From the NCBI GenBank assembly GCA_001939145.1, contig LSRX01000319.1:90463-154462 (forward strand): a stretch of 64,000 bases of DNA, in the 5' to 3' direction. Position numbers and translations under genes: made by a program. The notes beneath the pieces are model-generated. The model worked only from the letters and a program-made list of their open reading frames with translations, was not told the origin of the DNA and ran no database searches. Origin of the DNA: Symbiodinium microadriaticum. Its lineage: Eukaryota > Sar > Dinophyceae > Suessiales > Symbiodiniaceae. Every line of letters starts with the position of its first letter. Positions within the stretch are counted from its first letter, which is position 1. Positions 52,072-61,706 of this stretch are shown one piece after another.

Positions 52072-52506
52072 TAGTTTTGATTCAGCTAAGCTAGGGGAAT
52101 CCTACCATTATGCAAGTGGAACTGCATTGTGCAAGCCCCTAAACTAAACCCCTACACCCCTAACCCCTAAACCCTAAAACATAACACCTAACTAGCCTAA
52201 CCCCTAAACCCTAGACGTTTTTTCGGGCCATCAACATAAGAGCCCAAGCGTCCGAGTCCTCGATGGGCGCAGGCCGCGGTCTCAGAAGCGGAGCCTCCTT
52301 CTCTTTATGAGGCTTAGCTGCTGAGTTCACAAGCACAAGAAAGTGTACACTTTCACTCTATAAGGGATCATCTTATCCCAAAATTTTAGAGCGTACTCAT
52401 TCAGCTACTAAATGAGGGATTAAGGCTTCGGTTTCAGAATTTAGAGGATAGGGGTTTCAGAGATTTCGGGTCTTGGGTTACGGCTTCGGGCCCCTGCGTT
52501 TCGGAT

Positions 52507-52722
52507 TCAGGGCTTAGATTGTAAGGATTTGTATGAGGCGTTGCAAGAATGTTCTTTCTTTTTTTTTTTGGGGGGGGGGTGAGAACTCACTCTGAAGGGG
52601 CCTGCCATGCATTCCATGGATAGTAGTCGTAAGGTGGTCTCTGGGTTTGCTTCACTACACGGCTGAAGGGTTTTATAGTTCACAGAAGGACTGCATGAGA
52701 TATACTCAGGACAGGAAATCAA
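52507..52722 (-). CDS. Possible exon, unknown protein
   Basis: A 71-codon minus frame with SVNYKTLQPCSEANPETTLR and a Lys/Pro run where a T12G10 homopolymer pair (52549-52580) is translated. The homopolymer makes a natural protein doubtful. The surrounding 52.2-53.2 kb has few repeats but is otherwise only briefly open. Confidence 0.15.
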   Translation of the reverse strand: MISCPEYISCSPSVNYKTLQPCSEANPETTLRLLSMECMAGPFRVSSHPPPKKKKKEHSCNASYKSLQSKP

Positions 52723-53019
52723 GATTTGTTACTTCTCTCCGTATATATGTATCTGGCTGAAGTATGGAGTCTGCTGAATCATGCGTGGTGACCAAGGTCA
52801 CCGAGCCACCAGTACGGATGATTTTAAATGTTTGGTTGCCAATGTTGTCTACTGTCCGACTCTTGCCATATGTCTGACTCTTGCTGGAATCATGTCATGC
52901 CTGCGAGCGATCACCACAGACAGCATGCCCCGAGACCCGAAACCATGATTCAGAAGTCCTTTCTCTGTACGAAGGTCTTGCGAAGCTATACGGCTATACC
53001 TAATTAGTCAATTCTCTCG

Positions 53020-53730
53020 TTAGGGTCTGTTAGGGCACGTTAACTCAGTGCAACCCACATGTGCTATGACATCCAACGAAGGCAAGCGTAGCAACCAGAA
53101 ACCGGACATCGCTGTTCCGGGCTTGGGCGGCTTTGTGTTTTCAGTCTTTAGGTCTGGAGCTTTAGGGCCTCGCACAAAGGTCTGCAAAGGCTGCATCCTC
53201 AGAGACTCCAATATCCCTTAATTAAGGAATGTACCTTAAATCTTATTAGGGTTCCTAATCCTAATATAAGTTAAGGTATATTGCTTAATTAAGGGATGAT
53301 GGAGTCTCTGCATCATTGCGGGTCAACAGGTCAAAGACCTCTGCCCAGATTGATACCGAAGGGTCTCGCATCTGCATCTCCGAGCCATCTGCCAGTGAGT
53401 GTAGATTCCAGTGAGTGTAGATTCCACGGCAGCATAAGGAGCAGGTGTACCAAGATCTGCGCTGCTAAGGCAAATGCCGCCCGCTCAAAATGGAAGACCT
53501 CCAGAGGTGCATTGCACACGCTCTGTCGGTTTTCGTTTTTCTTCTGCTTCTTCGACACCTTCGGGCTCATGCCTCCAGCACGCCCGAGGCGAGACAAGTC
53601 TTTGCTTTGCGGTACTTGTAGCAGCGCTGCTTCAGCAAATCTCGCTGGTGCACTGACTTGCGGTAGCAATTAGTAATGGCCACCCGAGCATCTCGCAGAC
53701 AAAGTACTAACTAGCCCTGCAACCACCCTA
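53020..53730 (-). CDS. Possible gene broken by palindrome and duplication
   Basis: Read leftwards from about 53730, one phase gives RVAITNCYRKSVHQRDLLKQ to TGA at about 53572. A second (53669-53331) gives APLEVFHFERAAFALAAQIL. A 16-bp tandem duplication (53392-53423) shifts phase; with one copy removed that frame would lead into VSIWAEVFDLLTRN. There a family A palindrome intervenes, and beyond it the same phase reads DAAFADLCARP. Plus-strand frames of up to 125 codons overlap. It could be a decayed gene or one with mobile introns; family unknown. Confidence 0.27.
53200..53310. mobile_element. Family A palindrome between GATGCAG repeats
   Basis: CAGAGACTCCA.TATCCCTTAATTAAGG and its partner lack the usual terminal CC/GG. 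On the minus strand GATGCAG overlaps the start of the element and recurs just past its end, as expected of a target duplication or precise excision site. Confidence 0.88.
53392..53423. repeat. 16-bp tandem duplication
   Basis: CCAGTGAGTGTAGATT twice in tandem. The length is not a multiple of three. Confidence 0.97.
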
Positions 53731-53771
53731 CTCTCCGGCACCTGGGTACCTACTCATCGGGTCCTTTGACA

Positions 53772-53881
53772 CCCTAGAGACTCCAAAACCCTTTAATTAA
53801 GGAATATACCTTAAATCTTATTAGGGTTCCTATTATAGTTTAAGGTATATTCCTTAACTAAGGGGTTTTGGAGTCTCTGGG
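53772..53881. mobile_element. Family A palindrome
   Basis: CCCTAGAGACTCCAAAACCC and TAAGGGGTTTTGGAGTCTCT; the core ATTAGGGTTCCTATTATAG is close to consensus. Confidence 0.93.
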
Positions 53882-53979
53882 TTGGGTCAGGACGAGGTTC
53901 AAGGCTTCCTGGCAGCAACTTTCAACCATGAGCCCCGGACGAATCCGATCAGCCCACTCTTCCCATTCTACTTCCTGGG

Positions 53980-54135
53980 CCCTAAACTCTAAAACCCCAA
54001 AACCCCAAACCCTAAGACCCTAAACCCTAATCCCTAAACCCTAATCCCTAAACCCTAAAACCCTAAACCCTAAAACCCTAAAACCCCGAACCCCAAAACC
54101 CTAAAGCCCTAAACTCTAAAAACCCTAAACCCTGG
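53980..54135 (-). repeat. CCCTAAA/CCCTAAAA array
   Basis: About 20 units; CCCTAATCCCTAAA appears twice. Confidence 0.92.
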
Positions 54136-54203
54136 CATGAAAAGGGAAGCCGGTTGAAGCTCCAAAGGCTAAAGCCTCAAACTCTAAACTCGAAGCCCCA
54201 AAA

Positions 54204-54295
54204 TTAAAGGAAAGTACAGGTGGGGAGTTTAGGGTATATAGAGCTCTTATAAGGCTTCTATAAGGTATTATAGACCTTCTAGAAGGCTCCTAGAC
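54204..54295. mobile_element. Family T element, one end missing
   Basis: TTAAAGGAAAGTACAGGTGGGG..ATAAGGCTTCTATAAGG..AGACCTTCTAGAAGGCTCC; the GGTAACTACCCACCTG end is absent. Confidence 0.85.
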
Positions 54296-54361
54296 AAAAG
54301 CCTTTAAACTCGAAGCTTAAACCCTGGAAAGCCTTAAACTCCAAACGGTGCACCTCCAGCC

Positions 54362-54540
54362 CCTAGAGTTTAGGGTTTAGGGGCTTGGGGCTTTAGGGTT
54401 TTAGGGGTTTGGGGTTTTAGGGTTTAGGGGTTCAGGGGTTTAGGGGTTTAGGGGTTTGGGGTTTTAGGGTTTAGGGGTTCATGGGGTTTAGGCTTTAGGG
54501 GTTTAGGGTTCAGGGGTTCAGGGGGTTTAGGGGTTTAGGT
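54362..54540 (+). repeat. TTTAGGG telomere-like array
   Basis: About 22 units; the phrase GGGGTTTGGGGTTTTAGGG recurs. Confidence 0.93.
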
Positions 54541-54648
54541 CGCCCTGAAGTGTTGCTGCCAGCAGGCACTCGGTGCACTCGGAACTTGTGCAAAGAGCTG
54601 CGACGCGGGCTCCTGTTGCGGCCCAATAGTCTGGGTTCTTGTTAGGGG

Positions 54649-54722
54649 ATTTAATTCAAGTTACCATAATAAGGAAACTATTTTTATTTATTTCAGATCC
54701 CTATTATGGTAACTTAAATTTA
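54649..54722. mobile_element. Palindromic element, family L
   Basis: TTTAATTCAAGTTACCATAAT and ATTATGGTAACTTAAATTTA surround a 32-bp loop. Single copy. Confidence 0.8.
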
Positions 54723-54835
54723 GGGTTTAGGGTTTAGGCCCTAAACCCTAACCCCTAAACCCTAAACCCCTAAACCCCTAAACCCTAAACCCCTAAACCC
54801 TAAACCCCTAAACCCCTAAACCCCTTAAAAAGAGC
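54717..54835. repeat. TTTAGGG|CCCTAAA head-to-head junction
   Basis: About three TTTAGGG units meet about 13 CCCTAAA/CCCCTAAA units at TTTAGG|CCCTAAA (54738/54739). This is the polarity expected of two joined chromosome ends. Confidence 0.92.
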
Positions 54836-54889
54836 CCGTAGGTTCTATGAGGAGTCTCTCTGGCTCTGCTGGAGAGGGCTTTCAACGGT

Positions 54890-55075
54890 TGAGGGTTTTA
54901 GGGCTTTAGGGATTTAGGGGTTTAGGGTTTTAGGGCTTTAAGATTTAGGGTTTAGGGTTAAGGGATTTAGGGGTTTAGGGTTTTAGGATTTAGGGTTTAG
55001 GGTCTAGGATTTAGGGTTTATAGGGTTTTAGGGTTTAGGGTTTAGGGCTTTAAGATTTAGGGTTTAGGGCTACAG
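54890..55075 (+). repeat. TTTAGGG/TTTTAGGG/GATTTAGGG array
   Basis: About 24 units; AAGATTTAGGGTTTAGGG recurs at its start, middle and end. Confidence 0.93.
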
Positions 55076-55271
55076 AGGCCTTCATTACTGGAACAGCGGG
55101 TTTTGGGTATATCATAGTATAGAATAACTGTGGAGTGGAAAGCAGAGAGTCATCGATCTCAAGAGCTTGCGGGCTTCTGTCAACCAAGACAAGATGCTCT
55201 GAGACACCGCAGCCCGCATGCAAAACAAGCGAAGTGCGACTGATGAGAGCTTGCAGAAGCAGCAGCGACAT
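55050..55271 (-). CDS. Possible C-terminal exon, unknown protein
   Basis: A 73-codon minus frame: LLLLQALISRTSLVLHAGCG, then SEHLVLVDRSPQALEIDDSL, ending where telomere-like repeats begin. Upstream sequence to about 55330 is open in phase. A plus frame (55218-55412) overlaps but runs into a microsatellite. No family recognised. Confidence 0.27.
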   Translation of the reverse strand: MSLLLLQALISRTSLVLHAGCGVSEHLVLVDRSPQALEIDDSLLSTPQLFYTMIYPKPAVPVMKASVALNPKS

Positions 55272-55364
55272 ATGAGAACTTCCGGCAGAAGGAATTACAT
55301 CAATTTATGCCGTGGATCATGCAAGGACGTGGGGTGGACACTTTCTCCTAGACATGCACATTCA

Positions 55365-55455
55365 TGCATAGATACATACATAAATACATACATATGTATA
55401 TATAATGCATAGACTTGCATATGTGTACATATACCTATATATACACACACACATG
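55365..55455. repeat. CATA/TATA microsatellite
   Basis: CATACATAAATACATACATATG.. and ..ATATACACACACACATG. Confidence 0.92.
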
Positions 55456-56059
55456 TGCGCACCCATACGGGGCCCAATTTCTGGATACAGACAAAGCTGT
55501 AGCTGCAGGCGTAGATGTGTTCCCATGCATCGCTCTTTGCCTGCCTGGAAAAGGCACAGGCCGGTAATCGAAACCCAAATCACTTAAATCCTGAACCCTA
55601 AACCCTAGTCACCTAAAGCTAAAGAAACCTGGCCGAAAGCCTTAAACCCCGACCATTAGCCCTGAAGACGCTCACCCTCCAAAAGCCTCGAAACCCTGAT
55701 CCCGAAACCGTCCTGGCACCATGTGGATGGGGGTGTCATCGGCGACACCACATCTGGCGAGATGCTTTGACCTCACGGTTGAGTATAGGGGCCTGAATGA
55801 CTGAGCATCTGGGGTATAGTACCAGTACATCTACAGCTTTACGCCGACAAGGAATAGCATATCAGGCTTGTGCATTAAGGAAGTGCAGGGCTACCGCGCG
55901 TATGCTAAATGGAGCGATAAGTTTAGGATGCGGCTCTTAATATGACAGGGCTTAGATACCTGTATTTTGAAGCAATTCGTGTGGCACCTGAAAATGAGAC
56001 ATATGCTTTGTGTAAATATATGAATATGCGCATAGATGAATATTCGTACAGCAGCTACC

Positions 56060-56235
56060 AAAGTACACGCGTATATGTGCATGTGTATGTATGCTGCACA
56101 TGTGTGTATGTATGCATGTATGAATGTAGGCATGCATGCATGCATGCATGCATGTATGTATGTATGTATGTATGTATGTATGCATGTATGTATGTATCCA
56201 TGTATGTGTATGTGCATAGGCGTGTGTCTCAGAAC
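56060..56235. repeat. ATGT/CATG tetranucleotide microsatellite
   Basis: (GTAT)n, a clean (GCAT)n run at 56129-56152 and a further (GTAT)n. Frames through it (Met-Tyr-Val-Cys or His-Thr-Ile) are artefacts. Confidence 0.95.
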
Positions 56236-56589
56236 ATACACATATAGATATGATTTTGTGAAGTATGGTTGTCTGTCGGAACGAGCTCTTGATTTGGAGT
56301 TCAAGGCTCAGGGTTTTTCAGAAACTAGGCTTTGGACGTTACGGGTTTCAGCTTTACGGTAACGAGACAGAACAGCAAATGACAAGCGGAAAATCTGCCC
56401 TAAGTCCCAAACAGGAAACCGTCAACCCTAAACACAACCTTAAACTAAACTAAACTGAACTTTAAACTCCGTCATGATCGAAACCAAAACCCTAAGACTG
56501 TTTGCCCCAGTGGCAAAGGCCCTCTGCGAAGGAAACAAGATCCCAGGGCAAGCTCGGAAGGCGCGGTGCTGGCCTCACCGGATACTGCA

Positions 56590-56662
56590 AGGGTTTATAG
56601 GGGTTTAGGGGTTTAGGGTTAAGGGTTTAGGGTTTAGGGGTTTAGGGTTTAGGGGTTCAGGA
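56590..56662 (+). repeat. TTTAGGG telomere-like array
   Basis: About nine units. Confidence 0.9.
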
Positions 56663-57172
56663 TTTCAAGGTTTCGGCCTGAAGCCCTAAGCCCTAAACCT
56701 AACTCCCAAACCGTATTCGCTATTCTCACTGCGGCCCACACACTACACCGTGCAACACAGAAACCCGATGCAACCCTGCTTTAATTATTAAGGGCCCCTT
56801 TCGAAGCATACGATGACTGTGCAGAAGACGTGGGTGATGCAAGAGCTTAACTGGGGCTCAGAAAACCTATAGATCCCTTCCTTCGGTGGGTTAGAGACAA
56901 TGAAAAAGCGACAAGAGTTCAACAGCGCTTCCACAACAAATGTCTGACACTAAACCATAAACCGTGATGCTAAGCAGTTAAAAGCCTTAGAACCTGATGT
57001 GTTGAACACTGGAGATTCCCTCAAACTCGAAATGCCACCTGGTAGGTTTTGGGGCAGCCGCTGTTTAATGTCTATCTACTGAAAGGGAAACAGTCGTGGT
57101 GAACGCTGAATTTTAGCACCTTTCAACCCCGAACGGAGTACCTAAAGGATCAGGGGACTTAGTACGTAGTGT

Positions 57173-57690
57173 TTGAAGCAAGGTAGCTGCTGTAGTTCGC
57201 CTCGGCCCCGGCCCCGGCCGAAGCGGTCAGAGGTTCACGCAGGGATTCCTGTTTCCCCACCTCCTGATCCCCTCCACCTGACCCACCCCCCCTTAACGAA
57301 GTCCTTCGGGTTGGCAAGCCCTACGTCCAGAGATTCTGCTGGCGAGGACTGGGATTCCGAAAGCACCCCNNNNCCCCAATTTTGCACCCCCCACCTCGCT
57401 CCGCCCCGCTAGCTTACATCATTCGTGAAGTTGATGCCACAGCCTGGGATTTCTGGGGCTGTGTCTTGCACTTTCTTGCAAAGCTTCATTCCCCATTCCC
57501 CCTCCAACATATGGGAGGTTGTAGTGAGAATTGCAATAACAATGCACCTGCTGCACGTACAGCCGGGCAGGGGGGACGACGCGAACGTTTAAAGCTACAT
57601 TTACTGTCATCCAGGTTACGATGCTTAGAACCCTACTTACTGAGTCTCTTAAACCTCCTAACTCAATTGCTGATAACGTCCCTTAATTAG
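57173..57690 (+). CDS. Possible exons, unknown protein
   Basis: The island 56760-57840 is almost free of repeats. One plus frame (57173-57412) is Pro/Ser/Arg-rich and contains the small N gap. Another (57382-57690, 102 codons) is more natural: AYIIREVDATAWDFWGCVLH, then RLRCLEPYLLSLLNLLTQLL with a Leu-rich C-terminus, ending at TAA. The phases differ, so an intron near the gap would be needed. A 63-codon minus frame overlaps. Family unknown. Confidence 0.28.
57370..57373. other. Assembly gap (4 N)
   Basis: Four undetermined bases between two C-runs, probably a sequencing-difficulty mask inside a poly-C stretch. Confidence 0.99.
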
Positions 57691-57857
57691 GGTCCGTCAC
57701 TGTACTTTTACTCTAATACACCCCAGAACACAATTCAAATGTTCAAGGCCCCTTTTAACTTCTAGAACCCTATGACCTAAAACCGTACACTCTAACTTAA
57801 GCCCAAACCGCTAAAGATATGTTTAAAGGTACCCTTAAGAACCTCGGCAAGGCCTTA

Positions 57858-57948
57858 AACCTAAACCCTGAATCCCCAAACCCCTAAACCCTTAAACTCC
57901 TAAACCCAGAACTCCTAAACCCCTAAACCCTAAACTCTACTGAAATAA
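57858..57948 (-). repeat. CCCTAAA telomere-like array
   Basis: About ten units. Confidence 0.9.
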
Positions 57949-58023
57949 TGAAATGCCTGGTCAGCGGTTCGCTGCGCACGTCTCCAAGAAGACCCCGAGG
58001 TGACATTTGGAGCTCCTTGTCAT

Positions 58024-58400
58024 GGTCCTCAGTTGCTGCTTTAGTATCTATAGGGTTTAGGGGATTTAAGGTTTAGGGGCTTTAGGGTTTAGGGGTTGAG
58101 GGGTTTGGGGGCTTAAGGTTTAGGGTTTAAGGTTTAGGGGCTAGGGTTTAGGGTTTAGGTCTTCAGTTGCTGCTTTGGTATCTCAGCCGTCACGGATGTC
58201 ACGTCAGAGTCCCAGGCTCTAAAGCACACACAGAGACGAAGACATCTAATGGTCCTCAGTTGCTGTTTTAGTATCTTGGGTTTAAGGGGTTTAAGGTTTA
58301 GGGGCTTTAGGCTTTAGGGTTTAGGGGCTTAGGGTTTAGGGGTTTAGGGTTTAGGGTTTAAGGTTTGCGGGTTCAGGGTTTACGGTTTTGGCTTTTGGTT
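58024..58400 (+). repeat. TTTAGGG arrays with three 26-bp flanking copies
   Basis: GGTCCTCAGTTGCTGCTTTAGTATCT (written here in halves GGTCCTCAGTTGC and TGCTTTAGTATCT) lies at 58024-58049, 58158-58183 and 58251-58276. A TTTAGGG array fills 58050-58157, and another follows the third copy. Only the segment between copies two and three is unique DNA. Confidence 0.95.
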
Positions 58401-58649
58401 TAGGGCTTTGGCGTAGGCATTAGGGCTTTGGTGTAGGGTGCCGGGTCCTCGGGTTCTCAGAGAAACTTTGCAAACATGCTAATAATGTTTTCCAAAAACA
58501 GCTAGACACTTTAAAGAAATCGTTGCGCCAAAGACTTCAGGCCCTTTTTTGCCGGAGGTTTAATCTCACGGGCCCCTGGGAACTAGAATAGGGTTGCGCG
58601 GCACATGATACTACCAAGTAGGCCGAAGGGTGCTCTGAGGAAGAGTATC

Positions 58650-58749
58650 TTGAGCTACCAAAACCTACTTTTTGGTAGGGTCCCTATAAATTCTATATTA
58701 GGGTTTATCATAAGGACCTACAAAAAAGTAGGTTCTGGTAGCTTAAGGT
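58650..58749. mobile_element. Palindromic element, family F
   Basis: CTTGAGCTACCAAAACCTACTTTTT and AAAAGTAGGTTCTGGTAGCTTAAG, with inner CCCTATAAA.TC..TTTATCATAAGG. Single clear copy. Confidence 0.88.
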
Positions 58750-58812
58750 ATTGGTAAATAAGGGCCCTAGCCTCAAATCGGCTTCGAGTTTGGGATGTAA
58801 GGTGCGTAGAAG

Positions 58813-58936
58813 CTCTAACCCCAGATAACTGAAGTCTAAATCCAAGAAACGTCGATATCTAACCCCAAATAACTGAAGTCTCCACGTCGATATCTAACTC
58901 CAAATAGCTGAAGTCTAATCCAAGAATCGTCGACAT
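58813..58936. repeat. Tandem repeat, 35-44 bp, 3 copies
   Basis: TCTAACCCCAGATAACTGAAG..TCCAAGAAACGTCGATA; the middle copy lacks about 9 bp. Confidence 0.92.
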
Positions 58937-59097
58937 CAGTTCCAGAAGCCTTAAAGCCCTCAGTCCTGAAAGCCGTTCAGAGGTTTGGGATTTGACGAAA
59001 AAGGTAGCGATCAATCCTACTTGATCAGAAATCCAAGGCCTTCGAAGACAGAAAGCCTGCATGTTGTGAAATCCTCATTTGAGGGCTTCAGACTCAA

Positions 59098-59208
59098 TAC
59101 TGTTGATGATATAAATCCTGCATTAATTACCCATAATAAGGAATATGCCATAATTCCCATGGTTTAGGGTCCTTATAAGGTATTGCAGGATTTATACCAT
59201 CAACCGTA
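59098..59208. mobile_element. Family C palindrome, TA-bordered
   Basis: CTGTTGATGATATAAATCC and GGATTTATACCATCAACCG with TA on both sides; ATTA is duplicated in the left arm. Confidence 0.94.
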
Positions 59209-59724
59209 CTTCACCTCATCCTACACCCGTACTGCCCCGCAGCAAGACCGACAATAAGCACCCAAAATATGCACTCGCCAAATGTTGATAGGAGCCCTGT
59301 GCGGACTCCCCAAAATTCAACATGTACACCTACACCTACGTCCGCAGATGCTTGCGCTCAGGCTCACCCTAAACCCTTGACTCCAAAACCCGAGACCGTG
59401 GCTTTTGCTGTGTCGGCTTTTGGGTTCAAGTCTACGGTACCACATTTCTGGTCTTATTCGAATCACTTTTCCTGAGAAGGCTCTTCAAGACAAACAGGTA
59501 ATTTAGGTTCAACCGGTAAAGAGAACCCCCTTATAAAACCCGCGACAGAATCCTCATAGAAAGCATCCAAACCGTTGAAGGTTGGCCCCAGAAGGCCGTT
59601 GGCAAATATTCGCCAACACGGCTCTTGGGCCCCAGTAAGGGGCACTATCAGTTGTCCAAAAAGGCATGCCTAGAGTAGTCTAGATCTCCCATCCCTACAC
59701 CCTACATAAACCTCATAGAACTAA

Positions 59725-59815
59725 ACCCTAAACCCTAAAACCCTAAACCCCAAAACCCCTAAACCCTAAACCCTAAACCCCTAAAGCCCTAAAACCCTAA
59801 ACCCTAAAGCAATGA
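59725..59815 (-). repeat. CCCTAAA telomere-like array
   Basis: About 12 units. Confidence 0.92.
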
Positions 59816-60000
59816 AACAAACAGTTGCTACCAAGACTCCGGGCTTCGCTGGCACTCGTCAATTCGAAGCCTTAGGGCTATAGGTGACTGAGGAGCTCCC
59901 TGCTGGAGTTTTAGGGTTTAGGGTTTAGGTTTAGGGGTTTAAGGATTTTAGGGTTTTAGGGGTTGGGATTTAGGAGGATTTTGATCCCAAAAGAGCCTAA

Positions 60001-60110
60001 TACTGTTGATGGTATAAATCCTGCATTACCTTAAGGACCCTAAACCAGGGGAATTATGGTAGATTATATTCCTTATAGTGGGTATTGCCGGGTTTATATC
60101 ATCAAACGCA
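60001..60110. mobile_element. Family C palindrome
   Basis: CTGTTGATGGTATAAATCC and GGGTTTATATCATCAAACG; TA at the left border, CA at the right. Confidence 0.92.
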
Positions 60111-60198
60111 GAAGGAGGGCTTGGGGGATTGGGGTCTGGGGTCTGGGAGCTCAGGCTTTAAAGGGCTTATAGGGTGCGGGGTTTAGGACGTAGGGCTT

Positions 60199-60290
60199 AC
60201 CCTTAGCATCGAAGGACTCATATTTTAAGGCTTTTGGGCCCAAAGACCCTATTATATAAGGCTTTTGGGCTATTGTGATGCTAAGGGTTA
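60199..60290. mobile_element. Palindromic element, family Q
   Basis: ACCCTTAGCATC and GATGCTAAGGGT form the ends. Inside, TAAGGCTTTTGGGC occurs twice in direct orientation around CCCTATTATA. Confidence 0.75.
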
Positions 60291-60483
60291 GGGTCTTCAA
60301 ACTCCTGCATGCTTCACGGTCTACGTTGGCGTGTGCTCTTTTCCGAGACTCTTTGGTCCGCCGCGGCCTCATAGTTTTGATCTGTGCGGCTTATAAACTC
60401 CAAACCCTAAACTCCCTAAACCCTTATAAACCCTAAACCCCTAAACCCTAAGCCCCTGAACCCTAAAGGGCTTATAAGGCTTT

Positions 60484-60580
60484 AGGGAATGGGGGAATGG
60501 ATTCCTATGATAGTCCCTTAAGGTCCCCAAAAGTAGTCCCCAAAACCCCATTCCTCCATTCCCTACTGAGAACCAGGGAG
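60484..60580. mobile_element. Palindromic element, family K
   Basis: GGGAATGGGGGAATGGATTCC..AGTCCCTTAAGGTCCCC and CCATTCCTCCATTCCC; it also keeps GAGAACCAGGGAG from the longer copy at 3993. Confidence 0.85.
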
Positions 60581-60626
60581 TATAAGGTTTAGGGAAAACC
60601 TAGGTCCTAGGTAATAATATATTAGG

Positions 60627-60725
60627 GGCCTTAGTAATTAGAAGAAGGCTTAAGGGGCTCCTTATTACAAGTATAGTATAATGTACACCCAAACCGTGTT
60701 CTAATTATTGAGGCCCCTACGTTAA
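60627..60725. mobile_element. Family D element
   Basis: TATTAGGGGCCTTAGTAATTAG and TAATTATTGAGGCCCCTACGTTA. Confidence 0.9.
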
Positions 60726-61059
60726 AACCGAAACCCGAAATCTGCTTGTTGAATGGTCTCGGCGTGTGGGGTCTTCGGGCTCTCATCTCCTTATGTTCAC
60801 AACCATAGTATACTCCCCGGGATGCTAAACTTACATCGACTATAGACTATTGCCCCACGGCCCTATAAGAACGTAATCTCCGGGCCTTTGGATTTAGGAT
60901 CATACGAGTATAGATTCGAAGTTGGCGCAGGTTCATTGGCACCCTTTGTTAAACTATATGAGCCCTGCTATTGTTTTTTGAAGTTTTGAAGTAAATCTGA
61001 ACGGTGTACCTGACTTGGGACATTTTTTCGAGATACTCCGACCTCTGTATGTGTGTCAC

Positions 61060-61164
61060 TACGGTTGATAATATAAATCCTGCATGACCTTGAGGACCCT
61101 AAACTCTGGGAATTATGGTCTATTTCTTACTATGGGTAATGCAGGATGTATATCATCAGCAGTA
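61060..61164. mobile_element. Family C palindrome, TA-bordered
   Basis: CGGTTGATAATATAAATCC and GGATGTATATCATCAGCAG; TA at each border. Confidence 0.93.
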
Positions 61165-61228
61165 TGACTATGCTTTGGGTCAAGACATTAGTTGCCTCTC
61201 CGAGCTCTGTCTCTCTTGTCGGCCTCTA

Positions 61229-61430
61229 CTAGGTTCCCCGGCAGCCCCTTAATTATACTATTTGGCTTTAAAAAAGGGAGCCCAAAACGAACTAATGCAA
61301 AGGGGTAATGGTTGGGCCTTAATAATTGGAATCGGGTCTTGGGCTCCTTTTGAGTGTTATTATAACAAAGAACCCTCACAGTAATTTTGGAAACTACTTA
61401 GGTTTCTATGTTACTACTGGGGGAACCTGG
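61229..61430. mobile_element. Family E element containing a D element
   Basis: CTAGGTTCCCCGGCAGCCCC and TACTACTGGGGGAACCTGG are E ends, but they lie about 200 bp apart instead of 112 because a D copy sits near the right arm. Confidence 0.9.
61308..61411. mobile_element. D element nested in E, TA duplication
   Basis: ATGGTTGGGCCTTAATAATTGG to ACTACTTAGGTTTCTATGT, flanked by TA at 61306-61307 and 61412-61413. Deleting the copy plus one TA restores GGGGTACTACTGGG, as in other E copies. Confidence 0.93.
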
Positions 61431-61470
61431 CTGGCTGACTCGTCTCCGGGAGCTGAAAGAAGCCTCTAAG

Positions 61471-61600
61471 TAGCCAAGGTACCCAACAAACGATAGATGT
61501 ACCGATCTTTTAAGGCCATACCCCTTTCTTTAAACAAAGGTAAGCCGTTTTTTGTTGGGTCATCTCCTTTTTTAAAATGAAGGTACGTTGGTTACTCTGG
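61471..61600. mobile_element. Palindromic element (single copy)
   Basis: AAGTAGCCAAGGTACC and GGTACGTTGGTTACTCT are outer arms; ACCCAACAAACG and TTTTTTGTTGGGT form an inner pair; TTTAAGG.. and ..TTTAAAATG are weaker. Confidence 0.75.
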
Positions 61601-61706
61601 CTAGGTGTACCGTGGTAGGTGGGGTGCGGGTGATGGGACCGGCGTGATGGGCCCAGGGGCAGCTCTTGCTCGTTGTCCGTGTTGATCTCATCTTCCTGGA
61701 CGCAGC

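Noticed and set aside
55891..56304. 137-codon frame rich in His-Thr-Tyr-Ile
   Set aside because: It is a translated (GTAT)n/(GCAT)n tetranucleotide repeat, and both strands are open.
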